DNA of 64,000 bases from Collinsella sp. GTDB lineage: Bacteria > Actinomycetota > Coriobacteriia > Coriobacteriales > Coriobacteriaceae. The stretch lies in NCBI GenBank assembly GCA_019414205.1, contig DXML01000009.1, positions 124,001-188,000 on the forward strand, given 5' to 3'. Below are positions 1-11,342 of this stretch, piece after piece; within the stretch, counting starts at the first letter, position 1, and each line of letters opens with the position of its first letter. The position numbers and the translations under genes were made by a program. The notes beneath the pieces were generated by a model. That model was not told the DNA's origin. It searched no databases and saw only the letters and a list, made by a program, of their open reading frames with translations.

Positions 1-809
1 CGCAGAGCCGAGCCGCCGATCGCTCTTGGGTTTCCCGCTTTATCGTTCGCGCGCCGGTCGGCACGCTTCAGCAGCGCTACTTTGCCGAATACGGTACCTC
101 GGCTGCGCGTATTATGTCGCAACTGGCCCTGCGCCAGCGCAATCCCATGGACTCCACGGCTGTGATCAATATGGTGTGCGGTCCTGCAGGTGAACCGATG
201 GTACGCGCGCTCGAAGAGTGCCATCAGGACACGAATCTCTATCGCAACGCGCTCGATCGCCTGTCCCAGGCGGCGGAACTCATGCCCGCCGAGCGCGCCG
301 AGGCCGTGCTGGTGCTGCTTGTCGCCGTCGGTTGTTCGGCGGATGTGCGGTCCTCGGTGAACTATGCCATCGACTACGCGCACGCGACCTGTGGCGGAGG
401 CACCTCCACGCCGCGTTCGCTTGGCATGTCGATGACCGCGGGCGAACGCGAACCCGCTCCGGCGCACCCCTTGGGCTTGCTGCGCGTACAAAACAGTTTT
501 GTCGTGAGCGCCCCGCGCTGGATTCAGCCGAGTGAGCAGGGTGTTGAGATTGGTGCGCTGGCCACTGGTGAGGGCGATATTACCGACGTCGGCGACGATG
601 TCTCGGCCCGCCATGCCCATATCTGGTGCGATGCTCAAAATATCTGGCACGTCGAGGACTTGTCGTCCACCAACGGAACCGTGGTGGTAAACGGGGCCAC
701 GCGCGTCTGCATTCAGGTCGAGCCCGGCCGTTCCGCCCAACTCAATCCCGGCGACGAGCTCAAGCTCGGCGAATCCACTACCTACGCCATCCTCTTCGGT
801 GCCCTCTAG
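1..809 (+). CDS. FHA-domain protein, 5' end outside window
   Basis: The reading frame is open from the first bases of the window, so the true start lies upstream; the first internal ATG is at 114. The last ~90 residues form a forkhead-associated domain, a phosphothreonine-peptide binding fold: SARHAHI and, about 20 residues later, LSSTNGTVVVNG are its signature segments. The preceding ~150 residues are not recognised; the far N-terminal part (RSWVSRFIVRAPVGTLQQRY) could be the end of a membrane-associated or regulatory region. FHA proteins in actinobacteria usually work with Ser/Thr kinases or secretion machinery, but no such partner is visible here. The stop at 807-809 is followed directly by a repeat hairpin. 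Confidence 0.85.
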   Translation, partial: QSRAADRSWVSRFIVRAPVGTLQQRYFAEYGTSAARIMSQLALRQRNPMDSTAVINMVCGPAGEPMVRALEECHQDTNLYRNALDRLSQAAELMPAERAEAVLVLLVAVGCSADVRSSVNYAIDYAHATCGGGTSTPRSLGMSMTAGEREPAPAHPLGLLRVQNSFVVSAPRWIQPSEQGVEIGALATGEGDITDVGDDVSARHAHIWCDAQNIWHVEDLSSTNGTVVVNGATRVCIQVEPGRSAQLNPGDELKLGESTTYAILFGAL

Positions 810-862
810 CCGGCAGATAGGGACGTTTCTTTTCTGCCGGCACTTGGGGACACTCCTCGGCG
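810..862. repeat. GGGGAC-type REP-like unit 1
   Basis: Directly after the FHA stop codon, CCGGCAG (810-816) pairs with CTGCCGG (834-840). A second half-unit, CACTTGGGGACACTCCT, follows. The same wording (CGGCA, TTGGGGAC, TCCTTT, CTGCCGGCA) recurs near 8340, 14240 and 53790. It may also act as a terminator, although no clear T-tract follows. Confidence 0.7.
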
Positions 863-969
863 CGCCAGAGCCAGTCGCCCGGGGATGGAGGGGCCATTTT
901 GGCCCTTGGCGGTCACCCGAGGTAAACCTTTACCGCCCGCCTATATTTGTCGAAATTACACTTAACGGC

Positions 970-1260
970 GGGGTACAATAAACCCGCATGCGGATTTCCG
1001 TTGCGGGCGCTTCCCATCGCCGGGGCGTGCCCGGGAGCATCCGGCATGCGGCCTTTGCGGCGCTCGGTCATGTGCAAGACGGGCGGTCGGGTCTGTGGGG
1101 CGCATCAGCTGCCCCTCGCCTCGGCATGTCTTCTCTCCACGCCATGTACCTGCTGCTCAGTCTGCCTGCCAGATGATTGGAAGCAACAGCGAAAATCCCA
1201 TCACGCCAACATCCCGGCGATCGCCGGGGCCTGTATACCTATATGAGAGGAGAGGGGTAT
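970..1260 (+). promoter_or_regulatory. Promoter and long leader of the PFOR gene
   Basis: An extended -10 element (GGGTACAAT, -10 hexamer at 974-979) would give an untranslated leader of roughly 275 nt. No convincing -35 hexamer is seen. The leader contains a perfect 16-bp palindrome CCCGGCGATCGCCGGG at 1213-1228 just upstream of the ribosome-binding site, and the octamer GCATGCGG twice (about 986 and 1044). No known riboswitch signature was recognised. Confidence 0.45.
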
Positions 1261-4800
<3,540 letters not shown>

Positions 4801-4810
4801 GTCTCCCACC

Positions 4811-4935
4811 GCAGGATCTGAGGGCTGACCTTCGCGGACGTCCTCGGACATGAAAGAACCCCCGCTGCGCACTACGTGCGGCGGGGGTTCTTTCGTCCTG
4901 CGGAGTGTCCGCGAAGGTCAGCCCTCAGATCCTGC
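4811..4935. repeat. Nested inverted repeat with 29-bp perfect outer arms
   Basis: GCAGGATCTGAGGGCTGACC... at 4811-4839 is the exact reverse complement of 4907-4935. The arms enclose the PFOR terminator hairpin. The whole 125-bp block could extrude as a two-tier cruciform. The outer arms are not needed for termination, so they probably represent a small repeat element. Confidence 0.85.
4852..4897 (+). terminator. Rho-independent terminator after PFOR
   Basis: Stem GAAAGAACCCCCGC (4852-4865) pairs with GCGGGGGTTCTTTC (4881-4894), with a short inner stem CGCAC/GTGCG. The A/T-rich base of the stem works in either direction. Confidence 0.85.
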
Positions 4936-5001
4936 TACGACTACGTCCTCGGATTGTGGGGCTGAATGAAGGACGTGGCTGTGGGGGTGCCTTGTCCCGG
5001 T

Positions 5002-5225
5002 CGCTGTTTCGCGGCGTGGCCGCGAAACCACGCGCCACTTTGGGCATGGAGGGCTAGCTGATTGTGGCCTTCTGCTGCCCCAGTGCTGTTTCGCGCTTTG
5101 CGCGAAACATCGCAGCACTTTGGGCATAGTGGGGGAGTTGGTTGTCGCTGCCTTCTATCCCCTTGCTGTTTCGCGCCTTTGGCGCGAAAGGCGCAGTACT
5201 TTGGGCGTGGGGGCTGGCTTGCGGA
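5002..5225. repeat. Three tandem degenerate hairpin repeats, ~80-bp period
   Basis: GCTGTTTCGCG begins at 5002, 5085 and 5164. Each copy contains a hairpin of the type TTTCGCG..CGCGAAA, followed by a conserved (C/G)CAGYACTTTGGGC-like block and a G-rich tail. The hairpin loops and stem lengths differ while the TTTCGCG/CGCGAAA arms persist, which suggests compensatory constraint. The copies lie between the PFOR terminator and the convergent ATPase gene. No protein-coding signal was seen. Confidence 0.75.
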
Positions 5226-5235
5226 CTCAGATGAC

Positions 5236-6597
5236 CTAGAGAGATATGGGTGCAAACGAGAAATCGTTGTTGGGGTCGTCCTTTTCCATAAACTCATCGA
5301 GACAGAATGTCATATAGATTGGAACGTAAAGGATCTTGCCCTCTTTGCAAAGGTTTTCGTGGCTCAGCACAACGGCCTCGGGAATTTTGTACTCGCCCAC
5401 ACTCATCAAACGGTCGAGGGCTGCATGTGCTCGAACTTTCTTGCCCGATTTGACTTCGATTGGGACAACATGCCCGCGGGCACCTTCGATTACAAAGTCG
5501 ACTTCACCGACCTCACGCGTTTGGTAGTACCACGTATCTGCTCCGAGGGCAACGAGTTCCTGTGCGACCACGTTCTCATAGAGGCCGCCGAGGTTGGGGG
5601 TTTTCATGTCAAGGTAGACGGCGCGTGCCGTGCTGCTGGGATACCGCGATGCGAGCATACCTGTATCGGACTCGTATAGTTTAAAGGCCGTCGTTTTCTC
5701 CGTCCTCTTGAGAGGACTTCGTGCCTCCGTCACCTGGGGGACCATCAATCCAACGCCTGCGTTCACCAGCCATAGGAAATCCTGCTCGTATTTTTGAAGA
5801 CGAGCTCCCTCGCCTAGAGACGAGACGATAAAGCGATGGGACTCCGCCTCAAGCTGAACGGGAATTTGCTCGAAAATGGAGCGAACGTTAAACGCTCGAG
5901 TCGATGCATATTTAGAGATATCGCTTTTGTACTGATCGACTAGCTGAATTTGAAGCTCACGCGTTCTCACGAGCGAATAGCCCGAATCGATATAGTTCTG
6001 AACGACCTCCGGCATGCCGCCGCAAACGATATAAGCTCTAAAGTTTTTGAGCATCGCCTCATGAATATAGTTTTCGACGGGACGCCTCTCGACAAGGCAG
6101 CTGCGGATGTCTGCAAGCACATTCTCGCTGATGCTGTTTGCCCAACAAAACTCTTCAAAATCCATTGGCCGCATAACAATGTGCTCGACATACCCCACCG
6201 GGAAAGAAGAGATCCCCTTAAACTCAGTCCCAAGCATAGACCCCGAGAAGACATAGCTAAAGCGTCCGTCCTCGACCAGCGCCTTCATGAGCGTGACGAT
6301 CTGCGGATACTCCTGTATTTCATCGACAAAGATAAGCGTATCTCCCTCAACAAGCGGTGCATCCGCAAGAAGGGCCACGCGGTTGATAAAGTCAACGGCG
6401 TTCTTAGCGCCAATGAGCACATCTCTTGCCTCGGCATCGAGCAGCAAATTGGCCTCAAAATACGACGCGTAGTTGTCTTTACCAAACGCGCGAATCGCAT
6501 AGCTCTTGCCAATCTGACGCGCACCGGTAACAAGCAATGCCTTATGAGAGTTATTTTTCCAGTTCAAAAGCCTATTAGTGACCTTACGGCGTAGCAT
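5236..6597 (-). CDS. AAA ATPase with DUF4143 C-terminal domain
   Basis: Member of the archaeal/bacterial ATPase group with an AAA_14 NTPase domain followed by DUF4143. Walker A is LLVTGARQIGKSYAI near the N-terminus, Walker B is TLIFVDEIQEYP, and the sensor-like segment is YVFSGSMLG. The C-terminal third carries LGGLYENVVAQELVALG and DFVIEGARGHVVPIEVKSG, a PD-(D/E)XK-like nuclease core. The family's role is poorly known; many copies sit on genomic islands and show strain-variable presence. ATG 6597 is preferred because GGGGG lies just upstream; a longer frame to 6645 lacks this signal. Base composition (about 50% G+C) is lower than in the neighbours, suggesting acquisition by transfer. Confidence 0.85.
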   Translation of the reverse strand: MLRRKVTNRLLNWKNNSHKALLVTGARQIGKSYAIRAFGKDNYASYFEANLLLDAEARDVLIGAKNAVDFINRVALLADAPLVEGDTLIFVDEIQEYPQIVTLMKALVEDGRFSYVFSGSMLGTEFKGISSFPVGYVEHIVMRPMDFEEFCWANSISENVLADIRSCLVERRPVENYIHEAMLKNFRAYIVCGGMPEVVQNYIDSGYSLVRTRELQIQLVDQYKSDISKYASTRAFNVRSIFEQIPVQLEAESHRFIVSSLGEGARLQKYEQDFLWLVNAGVGLMVPQVTEARSPLKRTEKTTAFKLYESDTGMLASRYPSSTARAVYLDMKTPNLGGLYENVVAQELVALGADTWYYQTREVGEVDFVIEGARGHVVPIEVKSGKKVRAHAALDRLMSVGEYKIPEAVVLSHENLCKEGKILYVPIYMTFCLDEFMEKDDPNNDFSFAPISL

Positions 6598-6612
6598 TAA
6601 AACCCCCAAATG

Positions 6613-6700
6613 ACAAAAATTGGCAAATAGATTTGCCCTAATCATACAAAAATTGGCAGATAGATTTGGCTCTAATCATACAAAAATTGGCAGATAGCAA
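6613..6700. promoter_or_regulatory. Three direct repeats upstream of the ATPase gene
   Basis: ACAAAAATTGGCA(A/G)ATAG occurs at 6613, 6646 and 6680, spaced 33-34 bp (about three helical turns). Each of the first two is followed by ATTTG(G/C)C..CTAATCAT. The regular helical phasing immediately upstream of the 6597 start fits cooperative binding of a regulator. Confidence 0.5.
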
Positions 6701-7240
6701 AGCTCGCTTAGGCCTCAAAGCCAGCGAACCAGCACGGCACTTTGCGAAAAGGCTGGCGCCGCCGTTGACGTTCTCGGTTGCCTGGGCGCGCAGGAGCGAA
6801 AGGGCGTCAGCGGCGTTCATGCAATACCCGACGGTAAAGTTCCATACTGCGAACTCACGGTCGCTTGCTGCGGGATGAAGCGCGTTCGGCTATCCCTTTT
6901 GTTGGATGAAAAGCCCCGTGTTATTGCAGGGGTGCATACTTGTCTTGCAAGTGCATAGAATCTCGTATAGTGCGAGTAAATAATTGCAGTGTCCGTTATG
7001 TGTTTAGCAAAGATATAGTTTGCATAATCCAGCCTAATCTCTGCTCTAATTATATAAAGTCGCACGTAGATGACGTAAACGTGTGTGAGCTGGGCTTCTT
7101 TACGCTGAGCGGGTAAAAACGACCGTTCACCGTTAAACTATTTTCAAAATGAATAAAATGAGCGATAAAGAGAATATAAACCTTAATAAACTCGCGTATT
7201 GCACGGACGCGGGTTATTAATGGGTTGTAGGCCTTTTACA
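6701..7240. other. Intergenic region before carbamate kinase
   Basis: The first ~180 bp are G+C-rich and contain an open minus-strand frame of ~70 codons (about 6638-6889) without recognisable domains or ribosome-binding site. The remainder (about 6890-7240) is A+T-rich. It contains the inverted pair ACTTG/CAAGT near 6938-6951, a possible -10 TATAGT (6966-6971), and an A+T-rich tract before the gene. No gene is supported here. Confidence 0.4.
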
Positions 7241-7255
7241 GAAAGGATTCCAGCA

Positions 7256-8218
7256 ATGTCTAAGCCTCTTGGCAAGCCCGATCGTATTGTCGTCGCCCTC
7301 GGCGGCAACGCCCTCGGCAACAACCCCGTCGAGCAGATCGAGGCCGTGAGCAACACCGCCCACGCTCTCCTCGGCCTCATCGAGCAGGGCAACGAGATCA
7401 TCATCACCCACGGCAACGGCCCGCAGGTCGGCATGATCCAGAACGCCTTCGCTGCTGCCCACGATGCCATCGGCACCCCCGAGATGCCGCTGCCCGAGTG
7501 CGGCGCCATGTCCCAGGGCTACATCGGCTACCACCTGCAGCAGGGCATCGGCCGCGAGATGCACAAGCGCTATAAGCGTTGGCACGCCGCCACCGTCGTC
7601 ACCCAGATCGAGTGCGATCCCGACGATCCCGCGTTCAAGAACCCGACCAAGCCGATCGGCCCCTTCTACACCGAGGAGCAGGCCAAGGAGTTCATGGCCG
7701 AGGATCCCTCCAAGGTCTTCGTCGAGGATTCCGGCCGCGGCTGGCGTCGCGTCGTCGCCTCCCCCGATCCCAAGAAGATCGTCGAGGCTGACTCCATCCT
7801 CAACCTGCTCGACAACGAGTTCATCGTCATCGCCTGCGGTGGCGGCGGCATCCCCGTCGTCCGCGACTACGAGAACAAGGGCTGCTACAAGGGCGTTCCC
7901 GCCGTCATCGACAAGGACCTGGGCGGCGAGCTGCTGGCCGAGGACTGCGACGCCGACGTTCTGTTCCTGCTGACCGCCGTCGAGCATGTCGCCATCAACT
8001 TCGGCAAGCCCAACCAGGAGGAGCTCGAGGACCTCACCGCCGACGAGGCCGAGCGCCTGGCCGACGAGGGCCAGTTCGGCAAGGGTTCCATGGAGCCCAA
8101 GGTCCGCGCCGCCATCAAGTTCGCCCGTTCCCGCAAGGGCCGCACCTGCATCATCGGTGCTCTGGACAAGGCCGCCGAGACCATGGCCGGCCTCTCCGGT
8201 ACCCGCATCCACGAGTAG
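7256..8218 (+). CDS. arcC: Carbamate kinase
   Basis: Reversibly transfers phosphate between carbamoyl phosphate and ADP, giving ATP, CO2 and ammonia; last step of arginine deiminase or other carbamoyl-phosphate-yielding pathways. The 320-residue protein has the amino-acid-kinase fold: IVVALGGNALGNN at the N-terminus, ITHGNGPQVG, ECGAMSQGYIGYHLQQ, CGGGGIPVV and a DKDLGGELLA segment typical of carbamate kinases. ATG 7256 follows GAAAGGA with good spacing; longer in-frame starts lack such a site. Strong codon bias implies high expression. No arcA or arcB is adjacent, so the carbamoyl phosphate source must be encoded elsewhere. A terminator follows at 8284. Confidence 0.95.
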   Translation: MSKPLGKPDRIVVALGGNALGNNPVEQIEAVSNTAHALLGLIEQGNEIIITHGNGPQVGMIQNAFAAAHDAIGTPEMPLPECGAMSQGYIGYHLQQGIGREMHKRYKRWHAATVVTQIECDPDDPAFKNPTKPIGPFYTEEQAKEFMAEDPSKVFVEDSGRGWRRVVASPDPKKIVEADSILNLLDNEFIVIACGGGGIPVVRDYENKGCYKGVPAVIDKDLGGELLAEDCDADVLFLLTAVEHVAINFGKPNQEELEDLTADEAERLADEGQFGKGSMEPKVRAAIKFARSRKGRTCIIGALDKAAETMAGLSGTRIHE

Positions 8219-8283
8219 TCCCTACTCCGTTGCCTCTCCCGTGGGCGCCAGGCAAAGCGCCCACAGACTAGCCTCTCTTCATG

Positions 8284-8318
8284 AGCCCCGCGGTCCGCTC
8301 CGACTGCGGGGCTTTTGC
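8284..8318 (+). terminator. Terminator after arcC
   Basis: AGCCCCGC (8284-8291) pairs with GCGGGGCT (8306-8313), followed by TTTT. Confidence 0.8.
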
Positions 8319-8332
8319 TATTCACCTAGTCA

Positions 8333-8476
8333 TTGGGGACAAACCCGGCACTTGGGGACGGTCCTTTCCTGCCGGCAGCTTGGGACAGTCCTTAATAGTC
8401 ATTGGGGACGTTCTTAAACGACTAGTCAAACAACAACGTTCACAACGACTACTCATTTAAGTCTGTCCCCAATGAC
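8333..8476. repeat. GGGGAC-type REP-like cluster 2
   Basis: Tandem units ATTGGGGACAAACCCGGCA, CTTGGGGACGGTCCTTTCC and GCTTGGGACAGTCCTT are followed by GTCATTGGGGAC (about 8399-8410), which pairs with GTCCCCAATGAC (about 8465-8476). Both halves of this arrangement recur at 14240-14600, where the gap between them is larger. Confidence 0.75.
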
Positions 8477-8651
8477 TGCACAATGGCTGGGAAGGCGCAT
8501 CCCACACCGACGCATTGCCTTCGGGCCCTTTCCCCAGGCTCTCCATAGCTCAGCTGGACTCCCCGCAACCTGTTCCGAGTTGGCGGAACGAGCGCGACGT
8601 GGAGTGTCATTCTTTACCGCGTTAGACTAGACGCAGGGAAAGGAGGAGGAC

Positions 8652-10547
8652 ATGGATGCTCGCGTCAAGCAGCTTGTAAATATGATCGAGGACGCTCAGC
8701 CTGTCGCTGTCGCGGTACTTGCCAAGCGTCTCGAGGTAAGCGAGCGCGCCGTGAGAAACTATATCCATCGCGCAAACGACAACCTTGCAGGGGTTGCACG
8801 CATCGTTGGCAGCAAGGGGCAGTATCGTATCGATGTTGCACGTGCAGATGAGCTTGCTCGCTTGCTAGACGGTGCGGCTCTGGCCCATCCGGGCATTCCT
8901 GATACGCGCGACGGCCGTGTGTCCTTCCTTCTTAACGACCTCCTAATGCGGTCCCAGTGGGTGACGATTGAGGAGTATGCGGATTTACTCTACGTTTCGG
9001 CGCGGACTCTGTCCAATGACATGCGTCTGGTAGAGCAGAAACTCGCCCAATTTGACTTAACGCTTGAAAAGCGCCCACGCTACGGAATCCGCGTTGCGGG
9101 CGGGGAGTCGCAACGGCGCCTGTGCCTGGCCTCGCTGGTGAGGCCCGTGTTGCCCGACACCGACGATGCAAAGCTCGCCGAGCACCTGCGGGCCATCGCC
9201 GCATGTGTGGACGATGCCCTGACGGCCTCGCCCGTCACGGTGAGCTCGCTGGCATCCCGCAATCTCATCATGCATCTTTACATCGCTCTTGGCCGCATCG
9301 AGCAGGGCTGCTATGTCCCAGCTGCAGAATCGGACGTTCAAAAACTGGAGGGAACGCGCGAATACGCCGCGGCTTTCCAGATTGCCGCAAACATCAAGGA
9401 TGCCCTGGGCGTGAGCATGCCCCGAGAAGAGGTTGCCTTTATCGCAATCCATTTGCTCGGCAGGGGCACGGGCGTGCCCGAGAAGGGCTCTGCCGTTATC
9501 TCGGACGAGATGTGGGAGATTGCTTCCGAGATGGTACGTACGGTCAACGATGAGTTTAGGTTTGACTTTAGCAGCGATCTTGAACTTCGCATGAACCTTG
9601 CTCGGCATATTGGCCCTCTGGGTTATCGCCTTGAATATCACATGCATATGGATAACCCCATGCTGCCCGATATCAAGACGAGGTTTCCGTTGGCCTATTC
9701 GATGGCGGCCGGCACCTCGCAGGTACTCGAGCGTCATTTTGGCAGCCAGCCCTCTGATGAGGAGCTCGGCTACATCGCCATGGCATTTGCCCTGGCCCTC
9801 GAGCAGCAAGCCGACCAGCCGCGTCGCAAACGCATCCTGATCGTGTGCGCCTCGGGAGCGGGAAGCGCCCGTATGCTCGAGCACCAGTACCGCAAGCAGT
9901 TTGGTATGTATATCGAGTCGATTGAGACATGCGACGTCGCCCGCGTTGGAACGCTCGACTTTTCGCACATCGACTACGTGTTCACAACGGTGCCGCTCAA
10001 CGTCAAGTTGCCTGTGCCCGTCCGCGAGGTCGATTTCTTCTTGGAGACGAGCGATGTCAACGCTATCCGCAAGGTGCTGAGTGATGACGCTGCGCAATCG
10101 GACTCCCTGAGCGCTTTCTTTAGCCGTGCCCTGTTCTTCAACCGCGTTGAGGCGTCGTCGAAGCAGGCCGTTCTCCGATATCTCTCCGAGCGCGCCGTCG
10201 AGAGCGGCCGTGTCGATGCCCAGTTTGCCCAAGAGGTTGCCGAGCGCGAGAGCGCGAGTGCCACCTCGTTTGGCAATGGGGTGGCCATGCCCCATGGGAT
10301 GCATCCTTTGAGCGCCGAGGCCTTTGTTACCGTGGGCCTGCTCGAACATCCCATTCTTTGGGACGAATACGGCCATGAGGTCGATATCGTCTTTATGGTG
10401 TCGTTTGCCCGGTCGGGCGGCGATGAGGCGCGGATCTTGAGCTCGCTGCTCGCTGAGATCTTTATGGACCGCCAGGGGGTCGAGCGCTTACGCGAGCGCC
10501 GGTCCTGGCATGAGCTGATGGCGCTTGTGCAAGCGCATACGGCTTAA
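8652..10547 (+). CDS. PRD-containing transcriptional regulator of PTS operon (LicR/BglG-type activator)
   Basis: Probable activator of the downstream cellobiose-type PTS operon. The 631 residues show two N-terminal helix-turn-helix regions (VAVLAKRLEVSERAVRNYI and ITIEEYADLLYVSARTLSND-like), two PTS regulation domains, an EIIB-like domain with its cysteine loop (ILIVCASGAGSARM, about residue 400), and an EIIA(2)-like C-terminus with the phospho-histidine segment GNGVAMPHG. PRD1 keeps both histidine motifs (LIMHLYIALGRI and IAIHLLGRG). PRD2 keeps ARHIGPLGYRLEYHMHM, but at its second site YIAMAFALALEQQ has no histidine where family members usually have one. Start ATG 8652 follows AAAGGAGGAGGAC. 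Phosphorylation by PTS proteins is expected to set its activity. Confidence 0.9.
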   Translation: MDARVKQLVNMIEDAQPVAVAVLAKRLEVSERAVRNYIHRANDNLAGVARIVGSKGQYRIDVARADELARLLDGAALAHPGIPDTRDGRVSFLLNDLLMRSQWVTIEEYADLLYVSARTLSNDMRLVEQKLAQFDLTLEKRPRYGIRVAGGESQRRLCLASLVRPVLPDTDDAKLAEHLRAIAACVDDALTASPVTVSSLASRNLIMHLYIALGRIEQGCYVPAAESDVQKLEGTREYAAAFQIAANIKDALGVSMPREEVAFIAIHLLGRGTGVPEKGSAVISDEMWEIASEMVRTVNDEFRFDFSSDLELRMNLARHIGPLGYRLEYHMHMDNPMLPDIKTRFPLAYSMAAGTSQVLERHFGSQPSDEELGYIAMAFALALEQQADQPRRKRILIVCASGAGSARMLEHQYRKQFGMYIESIETCDVARVGTLDFSHIDYVFTTVPLNVKLPVPVREVDFFLETSDVNAIRKVLSDDAAQSDSLSAFFSRALFFNRVEASSKQAVLRYLSERAVESGRVDAQFAQEVAERESASATSFGNGVAMPHGMHPLSAEAFVTVGLLEHPILWDEYGHEVDIVFMVSFARSGGDEARILSSLLAEIFMDRQGVERLRERRSWHELMALVQAHTA

Positions 10548-10666
10548 GACTTCTTTTGTCGATGACCCTGTCAGTCTACCTGCAATAAACCTCGAGGATT
10601 GCGGGCGGGAGATAGGTGTTTCGAATATTCAAGTACAAACCAAACATCACGGGAGAGGAGACCGTT
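10548..10666 (+). promoter_or_regulatory. Leader between regulator and IIA gene
   Basis: A 119-bp gap with CCTGCAAT...ATTGCGGG arms (about 10579-10606) that could form a hairpin or operator. It likely contains the promoter controlled by the upstream regulator. The ribosome-binding site GGGAGAGGAG precedes ATG 10667. Confidence 0.35.
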
Positions 10667-10993
10667 ATGGACGATCAGGGAACCGAGATGGTTTCGTTTC
10701 AGCTGGTCGCTGCAGCGGGAGAGGCACGCAGCCTTGCCTTCGAAGCCCTTGAAAAGGCAAAGGCGGGGGATTTTGACGCTGCCGCCAAACTCATGAAGCA
10801 GTCAAAGGATGCGGGAATCAAGGCTCACCACATCCAAACGCAGCTGCTTTCGACCGAGGCGGCGGGCGAGCATCTGTCGGTGGATGTGTTGCTGGTCCAT
10901 GCTCAGGACCACCTCATGTGCTCCATGCTTGCTCAGGAGCTCGTGCAGGAGCTGATCTGCCTGTATGAGCGCACTGCAGCCAAGAACGCCTAA
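10667..10993 (+). CDS. PTS lactose/cellobiose-family IIA component
   Basis: Small cytoplasmic phosphocarrier (108 aa) that accepts phosphate from HPr and gives it to IIB. The phosphorylated histidine lies in VHAQDHLM (His78; the second conserved His is 82), and HHIQTQLLSTEA matches the family's helical trimer core. ATG 10667 is chosen because GGGAGAGGAG precedes it. First gene of a IIA-IIB-IIC-glycosidase operon under the PRD regulator. The substrate class (beta-glucoside or cellobiose rather than lactose) is inferred from the GH1 enzyme downstream. Confidence 0.93.
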   Translation: MDDQGTEMVSFQLVAAAGEARSLAFEALEKAKAGDFDAAAKLMKQSKDAGIKAHHIQTQLLSTEAAGEHLSVDVLLVHAQDHLMCSMLAQELVQELICLYERTAAKNA

Positions 10994-11039
10994 CGGCGTG
11001 CGGCGACTATCCAACCAATCAATGCGAAGGGAATCCCTT

Positions 11040-11333
11040 ATGAAGATCCTTCTTGTTTGCGCAGCTGGCCTGTCTACAAGCATTCTGATGAAGAAACTCG
11101 AGAAATACGCGGAGCAAAACGGCATCGAGCTCGATATCGATGCGGTGGGTATCGGCGAGTATCAGGAGACCTGTGCCGATTATGACGTGCTGCTCTTGGG
11201 GCCGCAGGTGTCCTACCAGCTCAACACCGTCAAGCAGGGGAGCGGTAAGCCGACCGCGGTCATCCCCGCACAGGACTACGGCATGGGCAACGCCGCCAAC
11301 GTGCTGGCACTCGCCCAGTCGCTGTTGGGCTAG
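11040..11333 (+). CDS. PTS lactose/cellobiose-family IIB component
   Basis: 97-residue IIB protein; the active cysteine is Cys7 in LLVCAAGLSTSIL, and YDVLLLGPQVSYQL is the family's second signature. It receives phosphate from IIA and transfers it to the sugar during transport through IIC. ATG 11040 follows GAAGGGA. It is spaced 46 bp after IIA and 9 bp before IIC, so it is clearly part of the same operon. Confidence 0.93.
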   Translation: MKILLVCAAGLSTSILMKKLEKYAEQNGIELDIDAVGIGEYQETCADYDVLLLGPQVSYQLNTVKQGSGKPTAVIPAQDYGMGNAANVLALAQSLLG

Positions 11334-11342
11334 GAGGCGACC

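Noticed and set aside
970..1260. TPP or other known riboswitch before PFOR
   Set aside because: The conserved TPP aptamer words (CTGAGA, and the ACCTGATCTGG-type block) are absent.
5002..5225. Tandem repeats as a CRISPR array
   Set aside because: Only three degenerate units, each palindromic over its length, no uniform spacers and no cas genes nearby.
6638..6889. Minus-strand frame of ~70 codons (region MNAADALSLLRAQATENVNG)
   Set aside because: Coding-like composition but no start signal, no family and a stop just upstream; may be a decayed fragment, not supported as a gene.
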